Assembly: GCA_015680685.1 (NCBI GenBank)
Contig: MNCI01011864.1
Span: forward strand, 499,247 to 563,246
Direction of reading: 5' to 3'
From: Gnetum montanum
Lineage: Eukaryota > Streptophyta > Gnetopsida > Gnetales > Gnetaceae
Length of the DNA: 64,000 nt
Shown: positions 23,761-36,038 of the stretch, piece after piece
Position numbering within the stretch: the first letter of the stretch is position 1
How the letters are laid out: each line of letters begins with the position of its first letter
Position numbers and translations under genes: made by a program
The notes under the pieces: model-generated
Told to the model about the DNA's origin: nothing
The model's database searches: none
Seen by the model: the letters and a program-made list of their open reading frames with translations, nothing else

Positions 23761-24559
23761 GGTCAACCTTAATTGCCTCATCACAAAATGCTAGGGGTCT
23801 AGAGCTCAATTCCTGCAATGCAAGAGGGAACATCATAGCATGGATGGAATGCTCATTTTTTGTGATGTCCTCCATGATAGGAATGAAGATCAACATTCAT
23901 ACTAGCACTTTGTAGTGGGTAGATGAGGTCATAATCAAGTCATATAAGCTCAGCATCGTGTTCTTCTACTTTAGTGTCTACTTACCCTAGGATATGCATT
24001 TAGGAAGCCTTTATCATGGTGTGTCATTTTTTTGGCCTTAATCTCCTTCATGAAACCTAAGAGATAGATCTCTTGTGGAGGGAACTTGAGCTTGGTTTTT
24101 TTGGCCTATTTGGGGGCCTCAGTGCTTGGTTGTGGCTTGCTAGTGATGGCCTTTCTAGTTACTTCAACATAGGGACTACAAATAGAGGTACTAGCTTTGG
24201 TGGACCTAGTGCCATTTTCTCCTAATGCTGTCTAATTATCCTATCAGCTAGATGCTCATTAGGCCTCTCAGTTTGCCACCTAGATGATCTATTGGTGTTG
24301 CCAATAGGATTGGCCCTTGGGCAGGAAGGGACTGATGCACTACCCACTACCAAACTTTAGGTAGGTAAGGGTTAGCATGTTGTGGCACCTTAATGACAAA
24401 GGTTTGCTAAACTATTACTATCATGACATGTTGTGGAACCTTGACCACGAAGGATATTATGGGTGCTCGAGGTGGCACTCTGACGATGAAAGGGGATCTT
24501 AAACTTGTGAAGGTCGAGGGGGCCCCTACACTACTAAAGGGAACATGGACCATGAATGA

Positions 24560-26660
24560 CATACCCTATGTCATCCACATTTGGAGGGTCCTTGTATACC
24601 ATCATAGATTGGTTTTGAGACCTCACTAGGTTGGTAGCATCGAGCACCAACTCACTTTTGTCAATCATTCATTGTAGGTCATCCTATATGGCCATGCAAA
24701 AATTGGTGTTATGCTTGGAAAACTAGTGATAGTGATAAAACCTATCCAGCCTAAAGTGTTTTGGGACCAGTGGATCATTCGGGGCTGTCGACGTGGGTTT
24801 TCTTAGGAGCTTGCAGTATCTATCATGTCTTTTGTGAGCATCCTCAAACATTTTCTTGTGCTAGATACATCTAGCCTTTAGTAGTTGGCCCAACAATTTT
24901 GAAGGTTTCAAGGGCAATGGGGTATACTTTGAGTGATCCTTGTGGTCAAAGTTAGGCCTTGGAGCAGCTTGTACCATGGCTATTGATGATGTGGGTTGGC
25001 TAGTTGCTATGCTAGGATTGACAATTGTGTTGTTGGTTGAGGCCTTAGGTGGTTTGGCCATTGGCCTTGGGTTAGTCATTTTGGCCTCTTTGGCCACAAT
25101 TACCATGGTTGTAGTTTACTTTCCATTATTCTTGTTCTTTTTGGCATGTAAGTTCTTATAGGCAATGTAGGTTAGGTCCTTTCTGGCTTTCACCACGTCC
25201 TGTATGTTTTTAGTTTGGGCAAAGGCCTAGCTCAGGGACTGTAAGACGAAGTAGTACAATTTTAACTTGATAAAGTCATTAATTGCATCCTTGAAGATGG
25301 ATAGGAGGTGCATCTCTACTATGGGCTTGTGGATTTCATTCAGTAAGGTGATTTAGCATTGGATAAATTTCTACACAGGCTCTAGATGGCCCTACTTAAT
25401 TTGCATGAGTTGGTCAAGGATGGTTTTGGGCTTCAAGTTGTACTTGAAGCACATGATGAACTAACTCAGCAGATCCTCCAAACAAGAGATAGAGGTCCTA
25501 GGTAATGCTTGGTACCAATCTAATGCCTTACTAGTGAGTAACATGGAAAAAATGCATATGATGGCATGTGGCCATGCCTACAGTAATAGGAACTCAGATT
25601 GGAAGGTCACCAAGTGAGCATTGGGGTCCCCTTCACCATTGTAGTTGGTGAGTTGGGGCAGTGGGACCCTAATGGGTAAAGTCAATGGTGGGACAATAGG
25701 AATTATCAAATCATCCAAGTAAAAGTCCACTACATGAACTATTTCAAAGGATGTGGCCTTGAGTCACTTGACCTCTTTTGTGAAGCTCTAAATCAGTTGG
25801 AATGCATGATGCAGGTTTGTGGGATGTTGCAATGGGCTATGTTGGTTGTAATACCCACTATGTTAGCTGTGTGATCCACGACCTAGCTGTAGGTTTTGGG
25901 ACCATGCAAGATGCTAGCTATGTTGGTTGTGCTTCAGGAATAGTGACTGGGGTAAGCCACCCATGGGTGGGTTGGGCTACTACCAAAGGTGTGGACAAAA
26001 CAGGTAGGACGTAAGATTCCTAAGTCATTTGGGATTGGGAAGCATGCATGGTGTGAACATAAGGCTGGGTGGGCATGATGGTTTCTAACAGAGATGGCTA
26101 GGTGGGTTGCAAGAATTCCAAAAAGGATAAGTTAATAGGAGGCAGCACATCTTAGCATGTATGCTATGTTGGGTGTGTTGCTACAATGGGTGTTGACCTA
26201 GAAGGTGATGCTGGGGCTATGATCATCTCAAGGAAGATAGGCAGACGAGACTATGGGAGGGCTAGAAAAAGGGTTGTTCATTGGAAGGAGGTGTGAAAGG
26301 AGTCCTCATGCTCAAAATGAGCTTTGAATTCATCCTCCTCCCCATGTAGGAACTCCTCATAATATGTTCCTACTTTGTGCTCAATTATTTAGATGAGCTA
26401 AGCTAGGATCCATCGATGGAGTTTAGTAAGCAAGATGAAGCCAATAGAGGAGGGGACGTACTCCCATTAGTTTTAATGGATGAGCTTGTAACCTCCCTTC
26501 ACTTCCATATCTAGGTTGTCTATGAATATACCTACCTGGATCTTTGCACAGATGAAATTATATTGTTCATCATTTAGTGTAGTATACTTGGGATCTTGGC
26601 CATGCAGCCTAAGGGATTGCCTCAACTCTAGCATGGCAAGATTGGCAAGGGTTCTTGTTG
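24560..26660 (-). pseudogene. gag: gag of Tat element 2
   Basis: Minus-strand gag matching 310-2,398. The N-terminal block LNDEQYNFICAKIQ lies at about 26,545-26,590. The core block NYNGEGDPNAHLVTF lies at about 25,595-25,650. The basic linker is the frame at 24,861-25,106 (PMAKPPKAST). The zinc-knuckle region near 24,660-24,760 reads FYHYH, so the first Cys has become Tyr. Multiple TAG stops interrupt the frame. Non-functional, with secure identity by comparison with element 1. Confidence 0.8.
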
Positions 26661-27120
26661 AGTAGGCAGGACAACGAGTGTGCTCAGGATTGATGTTGAA
26701 GGTTTTTCAGAATTCATGTATGCATGTTAAAAATTTTAGAAAAAATGGCTAACTCTATTCGTTGCAGAAAATGACTAAGTTTGGAAACTGCAAAAAAATG
26801 GCTAAGTCTAAAGATTGCAAGAAAAATGGCTAAGTCTGGAGACTCTATGCTGAGAGCTAACTACACCCTCTACTAAGATCCCAAAATTTAGTTAAGTATA
26901 GGAATGTATGCTCTGGGGTCACTACGTGAGGTTCTAAGTGAATTGATGATAGGGTTAAGTCTACATCAACCAGTTGGTAGACAACACTTGCACTAGCCTA
27001 TGATCTAGCTATTACCACATGTGGTAGGTCCACAAGAGTGTTGGATCTATGCTAGCCTAGAGTTAACAACAATAAGCACACAAGACAACCACCAATAGAG
27101 TTTGAAAGAGGAAAATAGAG
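26661..27120 (-). other. leader of element 2
   Basis: Minus-strand leader between primer-binding site and gag. It carries three copies of CTTAGCCATTTTTC-like repeats at 26,745-26,850, as at the start of the window. Confidence 0.6.
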
Positions 27121-27140
27121 CGACCCTCCTTCTAGTGCCA
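27121..27140 (-). other. candidate primer-binding site of element 2
   Basis: The minus strand reads TGGCACTAGAAGGAGGGTCG, starting with the TGG expected for pairing to a tRNA CCA end, about 11 bases after the LTR. I cannot assign the tRNA with confidence. Confidence 0.6.
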
Positions 27141-27151
27141 AAAAACCTCGA

Positions 27152-28549
27152 TGGCTAGAATACCGAGAGGTCCATGGGTGCATAGTCCTAACCTTGAGTC
27201 CACATGAGGGCCTACTGGAGGTGGAGATGGGGTTCCCAAAATGGTATTGTTGATCGAACAGGGACTTACCAAATGCAATGTCAAATAATGCTAAGTGTTC
27301 GTGCAGTGTTTGCAATGTCAACAGGGGTAGGTGTAGTCAAGGATTTTGGTGCAAAACAAAGGTGTCAACATGTGGCTATACATAAAAATAGTGGAAAATG
27401 CAAGTTAAATGTTGAAAATGCATAAAGAGAGCAAGAGAGAGAATGGAACACCACCCCAAATGGGGTTGAGTATAGTTAACTTCAAAAGGGGTGAAAAGGT
27501 ACATGGTGTACAATAGGCGTAGTGGAAAACATTGTCATAGTCTTAGGGGCATCTGGCCACAAAGACTAATGTTCTACCATTGTACTATGCCTACCGAGAT
27601 GACCACCATGATGTGTAGTCAATTGTGATGGTCTGGAGTGTCCTGCGGTGAGCTGCAATGGTGTGCAGCCTTGCCAAATGCTAACCCAAAATTTTCCAAT
27701 TCCTCAACTTGCTAAAATGTCAAATGCACTTCAAAGTTTTCAACCACAAAAATGTTTTCCAACCCCTAAAATGTAGAGGGCTGGGGTATTTATAGGCCTA
27801 GAGTTAGTGTGAAATGTGGATTGGCTACCACATGGTAGTGGGATAGTTGGGACTACGCTGCACCCAACTACACTCTCCACTGAGATAAGCAATGTTGTGC
27901 TCTACTATGCTCTAACAAACTTTATGAAAGTATAAGACTATGATTACATTGCCAACTACATGTGCATGTGTCGAGAGGGTCACAATGTACTTGAAAAAAA
28001 TGCAACTTTGGAGACTACACTCCAGAACTATGCTATCCACTATTTTGAGTGGGGTCGAGTGTAGTTACAATTTGAGGACAAAAAGGAGTACAAAAAAGAT
28101 GCATTTTTGCTAACTACACTTCCAGGAGGTTAGATTTGAGCTAAATGTCTATGTTGTGTTGTGGAGGCCTTTGGAGGTTGTTTTGGCTGACTTTTCTTAA
28201 CTACACTCTGGACTGGGGGAGAGTGTAGTCCAACACTTAGAAAAATTTTGTAGAAATATGATGATGTGTTGACTATGCTCTCTACTAAGTTGACTATGCT
28301 TTGGGGTAGTGGAGAGCATAGTCTCAACACTTAGAAAAATTTGAAACTTCTTGCTTCACGATGACACTTAGGCAAAATTGAAAAAGTTAGTTTTTGGCAT
28401 TAACTACACTCTCCACTAGGCTAACTACACTTTGGGGCAATGGAGAGAATAGTCCTAGCACTTAGACAAATTTGCAAAAAGTGGTCTCATGCTGACACTT
28501 AGGAAAATTTGCAATCGAGACATTGTAGCCTAAATTTGGTGGTGTTTCA
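27152..28549 (-). repeat. 5' LTR of Tat element 2
   Basis: The minus strand starts TGAAACACCACC at 28,549 and ends CTAGCCA near 27,152. It aligns with the LTR at 15,232-16,815, including the TATA box and the TTTGGGGTGGTGTT block (about 27,455-27,470). U3 (27,840-28,480) contains many ACTACACTCTCC and GAGCATAGTC motifs. The LTR starts exactly where homology of the flanking coiled-coil gene to its other copy begins. Confidence 0.83.
27787..27795 (-). promoter_or_regulatory. TATA box of element 2 LTR
   Basis: CTATAAATA on the minus strand, in the context CCTATAAATACCCC, at the same LTR position as 16,147-16,155. Confidence 0.75.
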
Positions 28550-30224
28550 TACTAAAATGCTTAGCTGGGGAAGTAGAGAGCTTTCAAGCCTCTTTAGAGT
28601 CATCAACGACACCATGCAACCCATTGTTTTAGCCAATCCAATAAGAGGATAGATTTTGTTGCAATCAGAAGGAGAATCCTAGTGGTTGTGACAAATCTCT
28701 CGTAACATCGCATCCTTCCAGGTGATGCTTGAAATAGGAGAAGGTGCCATAGTAGTGGTCATGTAGCATTAGGATGTAGTAGGAATAGCAAAGATAATAA
28801 TGGATCACATTAAGGAATCTTTCAATATGTATATTATCCTTCCACTAGATTTGATTAGGATCAAAGATGCACAAATGCTCATTGGAACTTCGATGACTCC
28901 TGTAGCCCATGAGGATGTATTAGATAGATTACTATAGATAGGATAAGTAATGACCACCTTGTTTGACATCCTCAGTGATGTTACTATAGTACAATTAGAC
29001 CTCATTGTTACTAAGGGAAAGTTGATCATGGTTGAGACTAGGGCAGACCACGTAGAAGTAGAAGTGCAACATTTGCAATGGGAGCTGGCCATCTTAAGAG
29101 TTGAAAGATGAGATCCTGCTTAGTTTGTTGTACCTGATCAGCTAGATCAATTCAAAATAGAGAAATTGGATAAATTGATTAAAGAGAACAAAGTTGCTAA
29201 GCAAGAAAAGAAGAGGGTGATTTGAAATGCCTCCGCTGTAGAACTGCAATCGTATGCTCATAAAAAGGCATCGACCACCACTCAAGAAGAAAATAAACAA
29301 CTTGCTGTAGAAAACACAAGGTTGATCACCATTGAAAAGAAAAAGAGCATTCTAGAAGAAAGTGTCCACCGGTTAAGAGAACAACTAGTGAGGATCAACT
29401 AGGACATTAGCCAATTGGCCAGAGAGAACCACATCCTCTCAATGAAAAAGGTTCACATAATTCGAGAAAAGTTTGCAATCAAGATAAGCACATGATAGAA
29501 TGAGGTCAAAAATCATGAAAAGCTAAAAGAACACTTTTGAGACCAAGTAGGCATGTATAAGCAAATTAATGAAAAGAAAATTTAGATAGCCAAAGCCCAC
29601 ATTAGATTCATGTCAATGAAAAATCCTGACTGGCAGCCCATCTTGGATAGTTATGCCTTGGTTCAACAAGCGAAAGTGAAGAATAAAGACCTGTAGATCA
29701 AGGATTTAAAGGAATACATGGCATTGGCTAACCTTAGATATGTCAACCTTGCCATGATAATAGTAGGTTGGCTAAGAAATGAATTGGAGTAGCAGGTAGT
29801 GACTACCTACACATTATATGAGAAAGAGTTTGTAGACAGAAAATCTGCTTTACAAAAACTCCATGTAGTAAACTTAAAACTTGAGGTAATTAAAACTTAC
29901 TACTACAAATAGAAGGATGTTGCCTCAAACCTAGTTCAGAGATTAAAAGATCATCATGAGTTGAAAGAAAAGGCTAGGGCCTTTAAGGAGGAACAACGGT
30001 AGTTTGCAGCTTGGTACGTGAAAGCTAACAAAATGTTTTTGTAGCTACCATGTCCTTGGGACATACCGACACCAACACACATTAGTTTAATGGATTGGAC
30101 AGTACATGATCCAAGGATGGAAGAAAAAAATTTGCAAGCACTACTCAACCACTACAAATTTCAGAAACCTTCTGATAAAGGGATGCAACCAATGGAGGAG
30201 CCACCACCTTTGAGAACTACATGA
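28550..30224 (+). pseudogene. coiled-coil gag-like ORF of family X, copy A (5' end cut off by element 2)
   Basis: A long decayed frame encodes a Lys/Glu-rich, largely helical protein. Recognisable blocks are AHEDVLDRLL (about 28,910), DQLDQFKIEKLDKLIKEN (about 29,135), many heptad-like E/K/L segments (29,160-29,640), YTLYEKEFVDRKSALQKL (about 29,810) and a C-terminal MDWTVHDPRMEEKNLQALL (about 30,090). It matches copy B at 34,200-35,850. Stops are mainly TAG at likely Gln codons. No protease, RT or integrase follows, only a polypurine tract and an LTR, so this is probably the gag of a non-autonomous LTR element. A function beyond a structural role cannot be read. Confidence 0.6.
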
Positions 30225-30400
30225 GCTTTCCCAATTTTGTCTTATAATGTTATGTCCAATTTTTGTAAAACATGACTATGGCATGTAAGAGTCCATTTTT
30301 TTTGTTTGATTGTTTGAGTTAGTCAATAATTCCATACCTTCCCAATTTTTTATAAAGAACTTGTTCCTTATTTTGTTTAACTCAAAGACAAGTTTTCATT

Positions 30401-30414
30401 AAGTCATGGGGGTA
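30401..30414 (+). other. polypurine tract before LTR A
   Basis: AAGTCATGGGGGTA lies directly before TGATGAGTCC. The same GTCATGGGGGTA precedes the minus-strand LTR at 63,139, and TGTGGGAGTA precedes LTR C at 36,039. Confidence 0.7.
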
Positions 30415-31260
30415 TGATGAGTCCTGATTTTGTTAGCTCTAATATCTTATATCAGAGCCTTGATATCTGGTCCATAATATCAGGTCCTAAGAAATGATGT
30501 CGGATATCTGATATCATCTCTTCCATGCTAACCTATAAATACAACACTTGGATGCATAGTTGGGATATAGTTTAGTTTCAAATTTTAGTTAGCTTTTTCA
30601 TAGATTATTAATTTCTACTCCTATTATTTCCTAGTGCATACCTGCAGTGTGATGTTTGTAATTGTACAACATCCTTATTTGAGTGTGACATACTTGGACA
30701 CGTTACATAACCAGAAATAAAGATTGAGATTACTTCCATCATTGCATCATCCACATTACTTTTAATTATTTAATTGTTTCTTGTTTTACTTAGTTAATGT
30801 TTCCATTTATTGCTCTTTATGATTCTTTTCATTAAGCAAAATGAGTATGACTAATTGCAAGCACTTAAGTGTAATTGCTTGGTAACCTCACAATGTATCA
30901 TTTGGTAAGCCTAGTGACATATGCTTGGTAATTTCAATGGTAGTCTCACAAAGTACAAAGCATGTGTAGATGATCAAGAATGAATACTCATCACACGTAG
31001 GCTAGTTTAGACTTTACTTTCCATCATTACTTAGCTTAATTAATTAATTTTTTTTATTGTCATTAGGAGCAACATAGGATTAGACAACATCATCATATGC
31101 CTCACTTTGGAATAAACCACATATGACAAAGCTACCGCTAGTCCAAGTGGAAAGATGAAGAACTACGATTAGAGCATAACAATTTAGATGCACAGCTAGT
31201 TCCATCTACGAAATTTGACTTTTTCATGCATGAATGCTTGTGATTTATATGATTAATCAT
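30415..31260 (+). repeat. LTR A of family X
   Basis: Starts TGATGAGTCC after the polypurine tract. It has a TATA box (CTATAAATA at 30,533) and matches LTR C (36,039) and LTR D (51,228) in phrases such as AATAAAGATTGAGATT (about 30,715 and 36,297) and in the later part with CTTGGTAA. The U3 is full of GATATC and ATATC motifs. The 3' end is approximate. Confidence 0.7.
30533..30541 (+). promoter_or_regulatory. TATA box of LTR A
   Basis: CTATAAATA about 118 bases into the LTR, a position comparable to LTR D (51,321) and the minus-strand LTR E (63,071-63,061). Confidence 0.6.
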
Positions 31261-31269
31261 AGGAATACC

Positions 31270-33060
31270 TCACAATAAAACTAAGAATAAACATGGAATC
31301 ATTATGCCTATATAGAAAAGTGAAGAACCAAGTGGGAATGAAAAGGGTGTGACATGAAGGGAATTTGTGTATTCTCTAGGCCTACTGCCATATGTTCTAT
31401 CTTGTTGTCAATGATGTATTATTTTCTCAAGCTCCAATGAAAAATAAAATTAAGAGTACAATAAGTGCTACCTTATCATGTCATTGAAAAAACATGTTAC
31501 ACATGGCTGAAGGTAATCCTCTTGCAAAGTCAACATAGTAAAAACAAAATAAAAGCACAAAATAAAATTTTTGGGGGTCCCACTGGAAATACATGTTATC
31601 CATGCCTAAATATAGGTAGCTTCTAAGAAACCTAAAAAAATAAAAAGTGTGTTATTAATAAAGTCCTTCCTTAAATAACATTTCTAAGTGGTAATACTCC
31701 TTTCAATAATGGTAGTCTTATGGTTGTTAGCTCTAGGGATGAAATAATGAAATTTTAGTTAAAAGTGATTTGGACTTGGTTTGAATCTTGGATGGAAGGG
31801 CTAGTGATTACCTTAACCACACACCACACATAAGGATTCATTATGCCTATGGTAAGACACCTACATCCTAACTTTTGTAGTCCCTTCTACATTCTATTTT
31901 ACCTCATTGCATATTTAATCATAACTTTATAGTTTTGAATAATATAGTGTTACTTTCTAGATTTGATGATATTAACATGTGTGTTTTGCTAGACAAGTAT
32001 GTCTTACATTTAACTCCTTGCATGCCTACGGATACTTTTAAGCATGGTTATACAAGGGTATTAAGGGATGAAGCCTACTTTGGGGAGGAGCCACTTATAT
32101 AGTTGTTGTATCTCATGCTTCACAAGCAACTCCACATCATCTTATGTCTTCCACTATGATAATGACTGAAAAAACACTTCCCATGAAGTCTTATAACCTA
32201 TCCATCAACTAAGAATCCTCAATCCATCTCACACAAACCTAATAAACTTTTGTTACCTGATATTCCTTCCTTATAGCTTTTAAGGGCCAAATTTTTGAAT
32301 TTTAAGCATCATTTATGATCCATGACCCTTTAGATAGTCTCTGTGTCTTCCAAATCATCTAATTAACTCATTTTTACTATTGAAAATTGCCAAAAATTTG
32401 AAATTTTTAGTGGTGACATTGTAACTATGATGTCACATGACCTTTGATGTCACATCTATGATGCCATGCATATAAAAATAGTATATATATGTATGGGAGT
32501 TAGAAAAATTTTCATTCCATCATTTTGCGATAAGAGGAGTTTTTGTAGTTTCTTTCTCTATGCTTTGGCAACCTAACTTCCTAAAGCCATAACTTGCTCA
32601 CTGTAGCTTCAATTTGAGAAATTCTCAAATCCTATAGATCATAGAGTAATCAACTTAGTCATTGGGGAGGAGGGGGGGTGCGGGGTAGGTGGTTCATTAT
32701 GCATACATCTAAAAATGTAAGCCAAAATTTCCTAATGCCTAGAAGACATTATAAAGAATAAGTATAAGAGAATTATTAGAATATTATAACTAACTAATCA
32801 AATCCAAGCCAAAGGAACTTAACTAAATTTTCAAACTAACCAAACTAACCATTTAAGGGCACATGAAACAAAGAAATGACAATTGTAGAAAGGTCATAAT
32901 AATTAAAGATATAACACGTAGGGAATTTCTTTTTGAAATTTTTCTAACTCTGCAATCATAATAAAGAACATAACTAATAAAAAATTGTAAGAGCTTTATC
33001 AAACCAAGAATATGAGAAGGATAATGAATTACTATGAACTAATGTAAACCCTTAAAAATC
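31270..33060 (+). other. long non-coding leader of family X copy B
   Basis: About 1.8 kb without coding potential. It is duplicated at 58,690-60,475: shared phrases include AAAGTGAAGAACCAAGTGG and AAAAGGGTGTGACAT. It holds a second TATA-like block (CATATAAAAATAG at about 32,469; ATATAAACT at 59,920) preceded by repeated ATGATGTCACA-type motifs. A G-rich run lies at 32,668-32,685. This could be an internal leader or a second promoter. Confidence 0.6.
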
Positions 33061-35850
33061 TCAAACTCTTATTGATTGTAGATGATACTAAAAAGGTCCA
33101 CAACTAAAGGACTTTCTCAACAAGGTAGAAAAGACTAAGAGGCCATGGGAGAGGCCAAGTAGGAGAACAAACTCCACAAGCTAAACATGCAGAGTAGGAG
33201 ACTTAATCATTTCGTATCCATCAACAAACTCTTACTACTGAACATTTAGCACAAGTAGAGGTAGAAGCACCACTTGTACTTGAATAGGGATAATGCCTCA
33301 CGTTGTCTAATGAATGCCTCCAAGCCATACAAGAAAAGTCTATCATGTCCATAGTCATCGTGGAACTGAACTTTGGTCTGTTCATGGAGTTTCTTTCAAA
33401 GGTTGTGAAGATGCAACTTTAAGCATCTCCTCTATGGCCTAGACTATCCAACAATGTCAAATGGTACTTAGGAGAAACTTATCAATTTTGGCAAAATAAA
33501 CAAATTGATGCTCTGATAAATATAGAAGGGGTATCGAGTTCTTACTCAATAGAAGCAATTTCAAAAGCCTTAAACATCCCAATGAAGGGGCTAATGTGGC
33601 ATAGATTTCAACTAGATTAGATATAGATGCAAAGAAACTATGGTTACAAAGGGATTATCGAAATAAGATAAAGATTATAGTGAGTTCACAACAGAAGAAA
33701 ATATTTATTTCAAGATTGGGACTTACAAATTTTTTTCAATAAAAAGACATAACAAGATATCCACATACACAGCTAGAAAAAGTGAGATATTGATAGGAAA
33801 ATTCAACACCAACATCACACATTTAATCTTTATGGAGATATAGAGATGGTTCGACAAGAAGAAGGCAAGGAAGCCAACACTGCCATTCCATTGCTTGATA
33901 AGGAAACTTTGCAAGCAAGAATGGATCTTAAGCTACACCAATGATGTTCCAAGGAAAGCCCAAAATGATTCCTATGTCAAAATGTTCAAGTTGGTGCCAC
34001 CTAAGAAGGATCAACTGGAAAAGCGAACAGGCATCGAGGGAGCTACACATTCAACCCCATGATAGTAACATTCTAGCTATCGGACAATAGTAATAATCAG
34101 GGCCCCGTAATCAACCACATGCTAGAGATAGACTTAAGCAACAAACTCCATCACATCCTTAAGATTACCATCCATCAATGAGCCATCTACATCAAATTGC
34201 AAATACCATTAGCTGGGGAATAAGAGAAGGTGCCAGCCTCTACAAGGTTAGAGAAAGCTCTGTCAAGCCCATAATTTTTATAGATCTTGCTAGTGGACAA
34301 GTGTCATTACAAGTAGGAGGAGAGGATATTGGGCACAACAAATTTTTGAAAATGCTGCATCATTCCATGTGATGTTGGAAACTAGTAAAGGAATTATAGT
34401 AGTGGTTATGCAGCACCCAAATGTAGCAAAAGTTATGGAAGTCATTACTGACCAAATTAAGAAATCCTTCAATATTTGTGTTGTGTCATTAGCTAATATC
34501 TCTAGATAAAGGGATTCTTAAATGTTATTTAGTACCTCACTGGCTCCAGTCAAACATGAGGATGTGCTAGATAGACTATTGTAGATGGTCTGGGTCATGC
34601 AAGAACCTTTTTGATATCCCCAATGATATCAATGCAATGTAGTATGATCTAATTACCACTAAAGGAAAGCTAGTAATGGAAAAAACTAGGGAAAAACACG
34701 AAGAAAATGAGGTGCAAAGGTTATAGGAAGAATTAGTATCTCTAAGAGCTAACAGAAGACACCCTACATAATTCATAGCCATTGACCAGCTCAACCAATT
34801 TAGAACAGAATAGATGAGGTAACTCATTACCTACAACATCAAGGTGGAGATGGAAAGAGAGAAAGTTATTAGTTGTAGAGGCCCAAACATATGCACATTC
34901 CAAAGCTCTCACAACATAGAAGAGGAAAACAAAAAGCTCACTGTAGATAATACTTAGTTGACTGATATAGAGAAATAGAAAAATATTCTCAAAGAAAGCA
35001 TCCATCAATTGCAAGAAAAACTCCTCAGAGTCAACAAGGACATTAGCAAATTGGCCAAAGAAAATAGATCCTTATCAATGGAAGAAGTCCATGTCATTCA
35101 ACAAAATTTTGCAATTGAAATTAGTGCATGGCAGAATGAGGTCAAAAGACATGAGTAGCTTTAAGAACACTTTAGATATTAGGTGGGCATGTATAAACAA
35201 GTCAATGAAAAAGGCTAAAATCAATTCAATCTTTACTCAAATCTCAAATTAGTAGCCTACTCTAGATAGCCTAGCTCATGTCCACCAAGCTAAAGTGAAA
35301 AATAAGGAATTTTAGATAGAAGATATGATAAAGTACTTGGGATAAGCAAACCTTTGATATGCTAATATGGCCATATTAATAGTAGGAAGGCTAAGAAATG
35401 ATCTCAAATAGTAGGTAGCAGCTATGTACACGTTGTATGAGAAGAAGTTTATAGGTCAAAAAGATTCCTTGCAAAAACTACATATTGCAAACTCTAAGCT
35501 CAAGATTGTAAAGGCTAGCTACCAGGGGCAAAAAGATGTAGCAGTGAACCTAGCGCACCGTATGATAGATTATCAAGAACTAAGAAAGGTGTTCAAGGCT
35601 TTTGAGGAGGAAATGCGTCAATTTGCGGTGTAGTATGTGAAAGTTAATTAGATGTTCCCGTAACTACAATGTCCATGGAATGTACCAGCTCCATCAAACA
35701 TCGATCAATTAGCATGGACTATACTGGATTCCAAGATAGAGGAAGAAAAGCTTCAAATTCTCCTAAACTACTACCAATTTTAGAAGCTTAATGATAAAGG
35801 GAAGAAGCTAATGGAGAAGCCTTCACTGTCGAGAACATTAGGCTACATTA
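33060..35850 (+). pseudogene. coiled-coil gag-like ORF of family X, copy B
   Basis: A more complete copy of the frame at 28,550-30,224. The N-terminal part (33,060-33,330) matches 60,474-60,715. The middle includes ALNIPMKGLMWHRFQL (about 33,570) and EGKEANTAIPLLDKETLQ (about 33,860). The C-terminal half contains HEDVLDRLL (about 34,555), YTLYEKKFIGQKDSLQKLH (from 35,427) and a tail ending in LLNYYQF (about 35,760). Long segments are predicted coiled coil by their E/K/L/Q pattern. There are many TAG stops. No pol domains lie between it and LTR C, so the unit 30,415-36,860 is about 6.4 kb and gag-only. Confidence 0.6.
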
Positions 35851-36038
35851 AGCTACTTTATTTTATTTTGTTTTGTCATGTTACTATGTCATTTTGTAAA
35901 TACACCAATGCTGAATTTTACAAGAGTCATGTAAATAGATAGTCATGTCAAATCACATATACCTCCTAATTTTGTAAGGGATATAGTCTATCCTTATTTT
36001 TTAACTTAAGGACGATTTTCCAATCAATTGTGGGAGTA

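Larger units (their letters stand above)
16816..28549 (-). mobile_element. Tat/Ogre-lineage element 2, minus strand, 5' part only
   Basis: Read on the minus strand from 28,549: 5' LTR, primer-binding site, leader, gag, protease, tandem repeats and the antisense gene (which is plus-strand here). Sequence matching the region upstream of the antisense gene in element 1 runs to about 16,820, exactly where the element 1 LTR ends. Pol and the 3' LTR are absent. The simplest explanation is that element 1 inserted here and the rest of element 2 lies to the left of the window. Confidence 0.82.

Noticed and set aside
31270-33060. The leader repeat as an LTR
   Set aside because: It has a TATA-like block and is repeated, but the polypurine tracts and TG starts place the LTRs at 30,415 and 36,039 instead.
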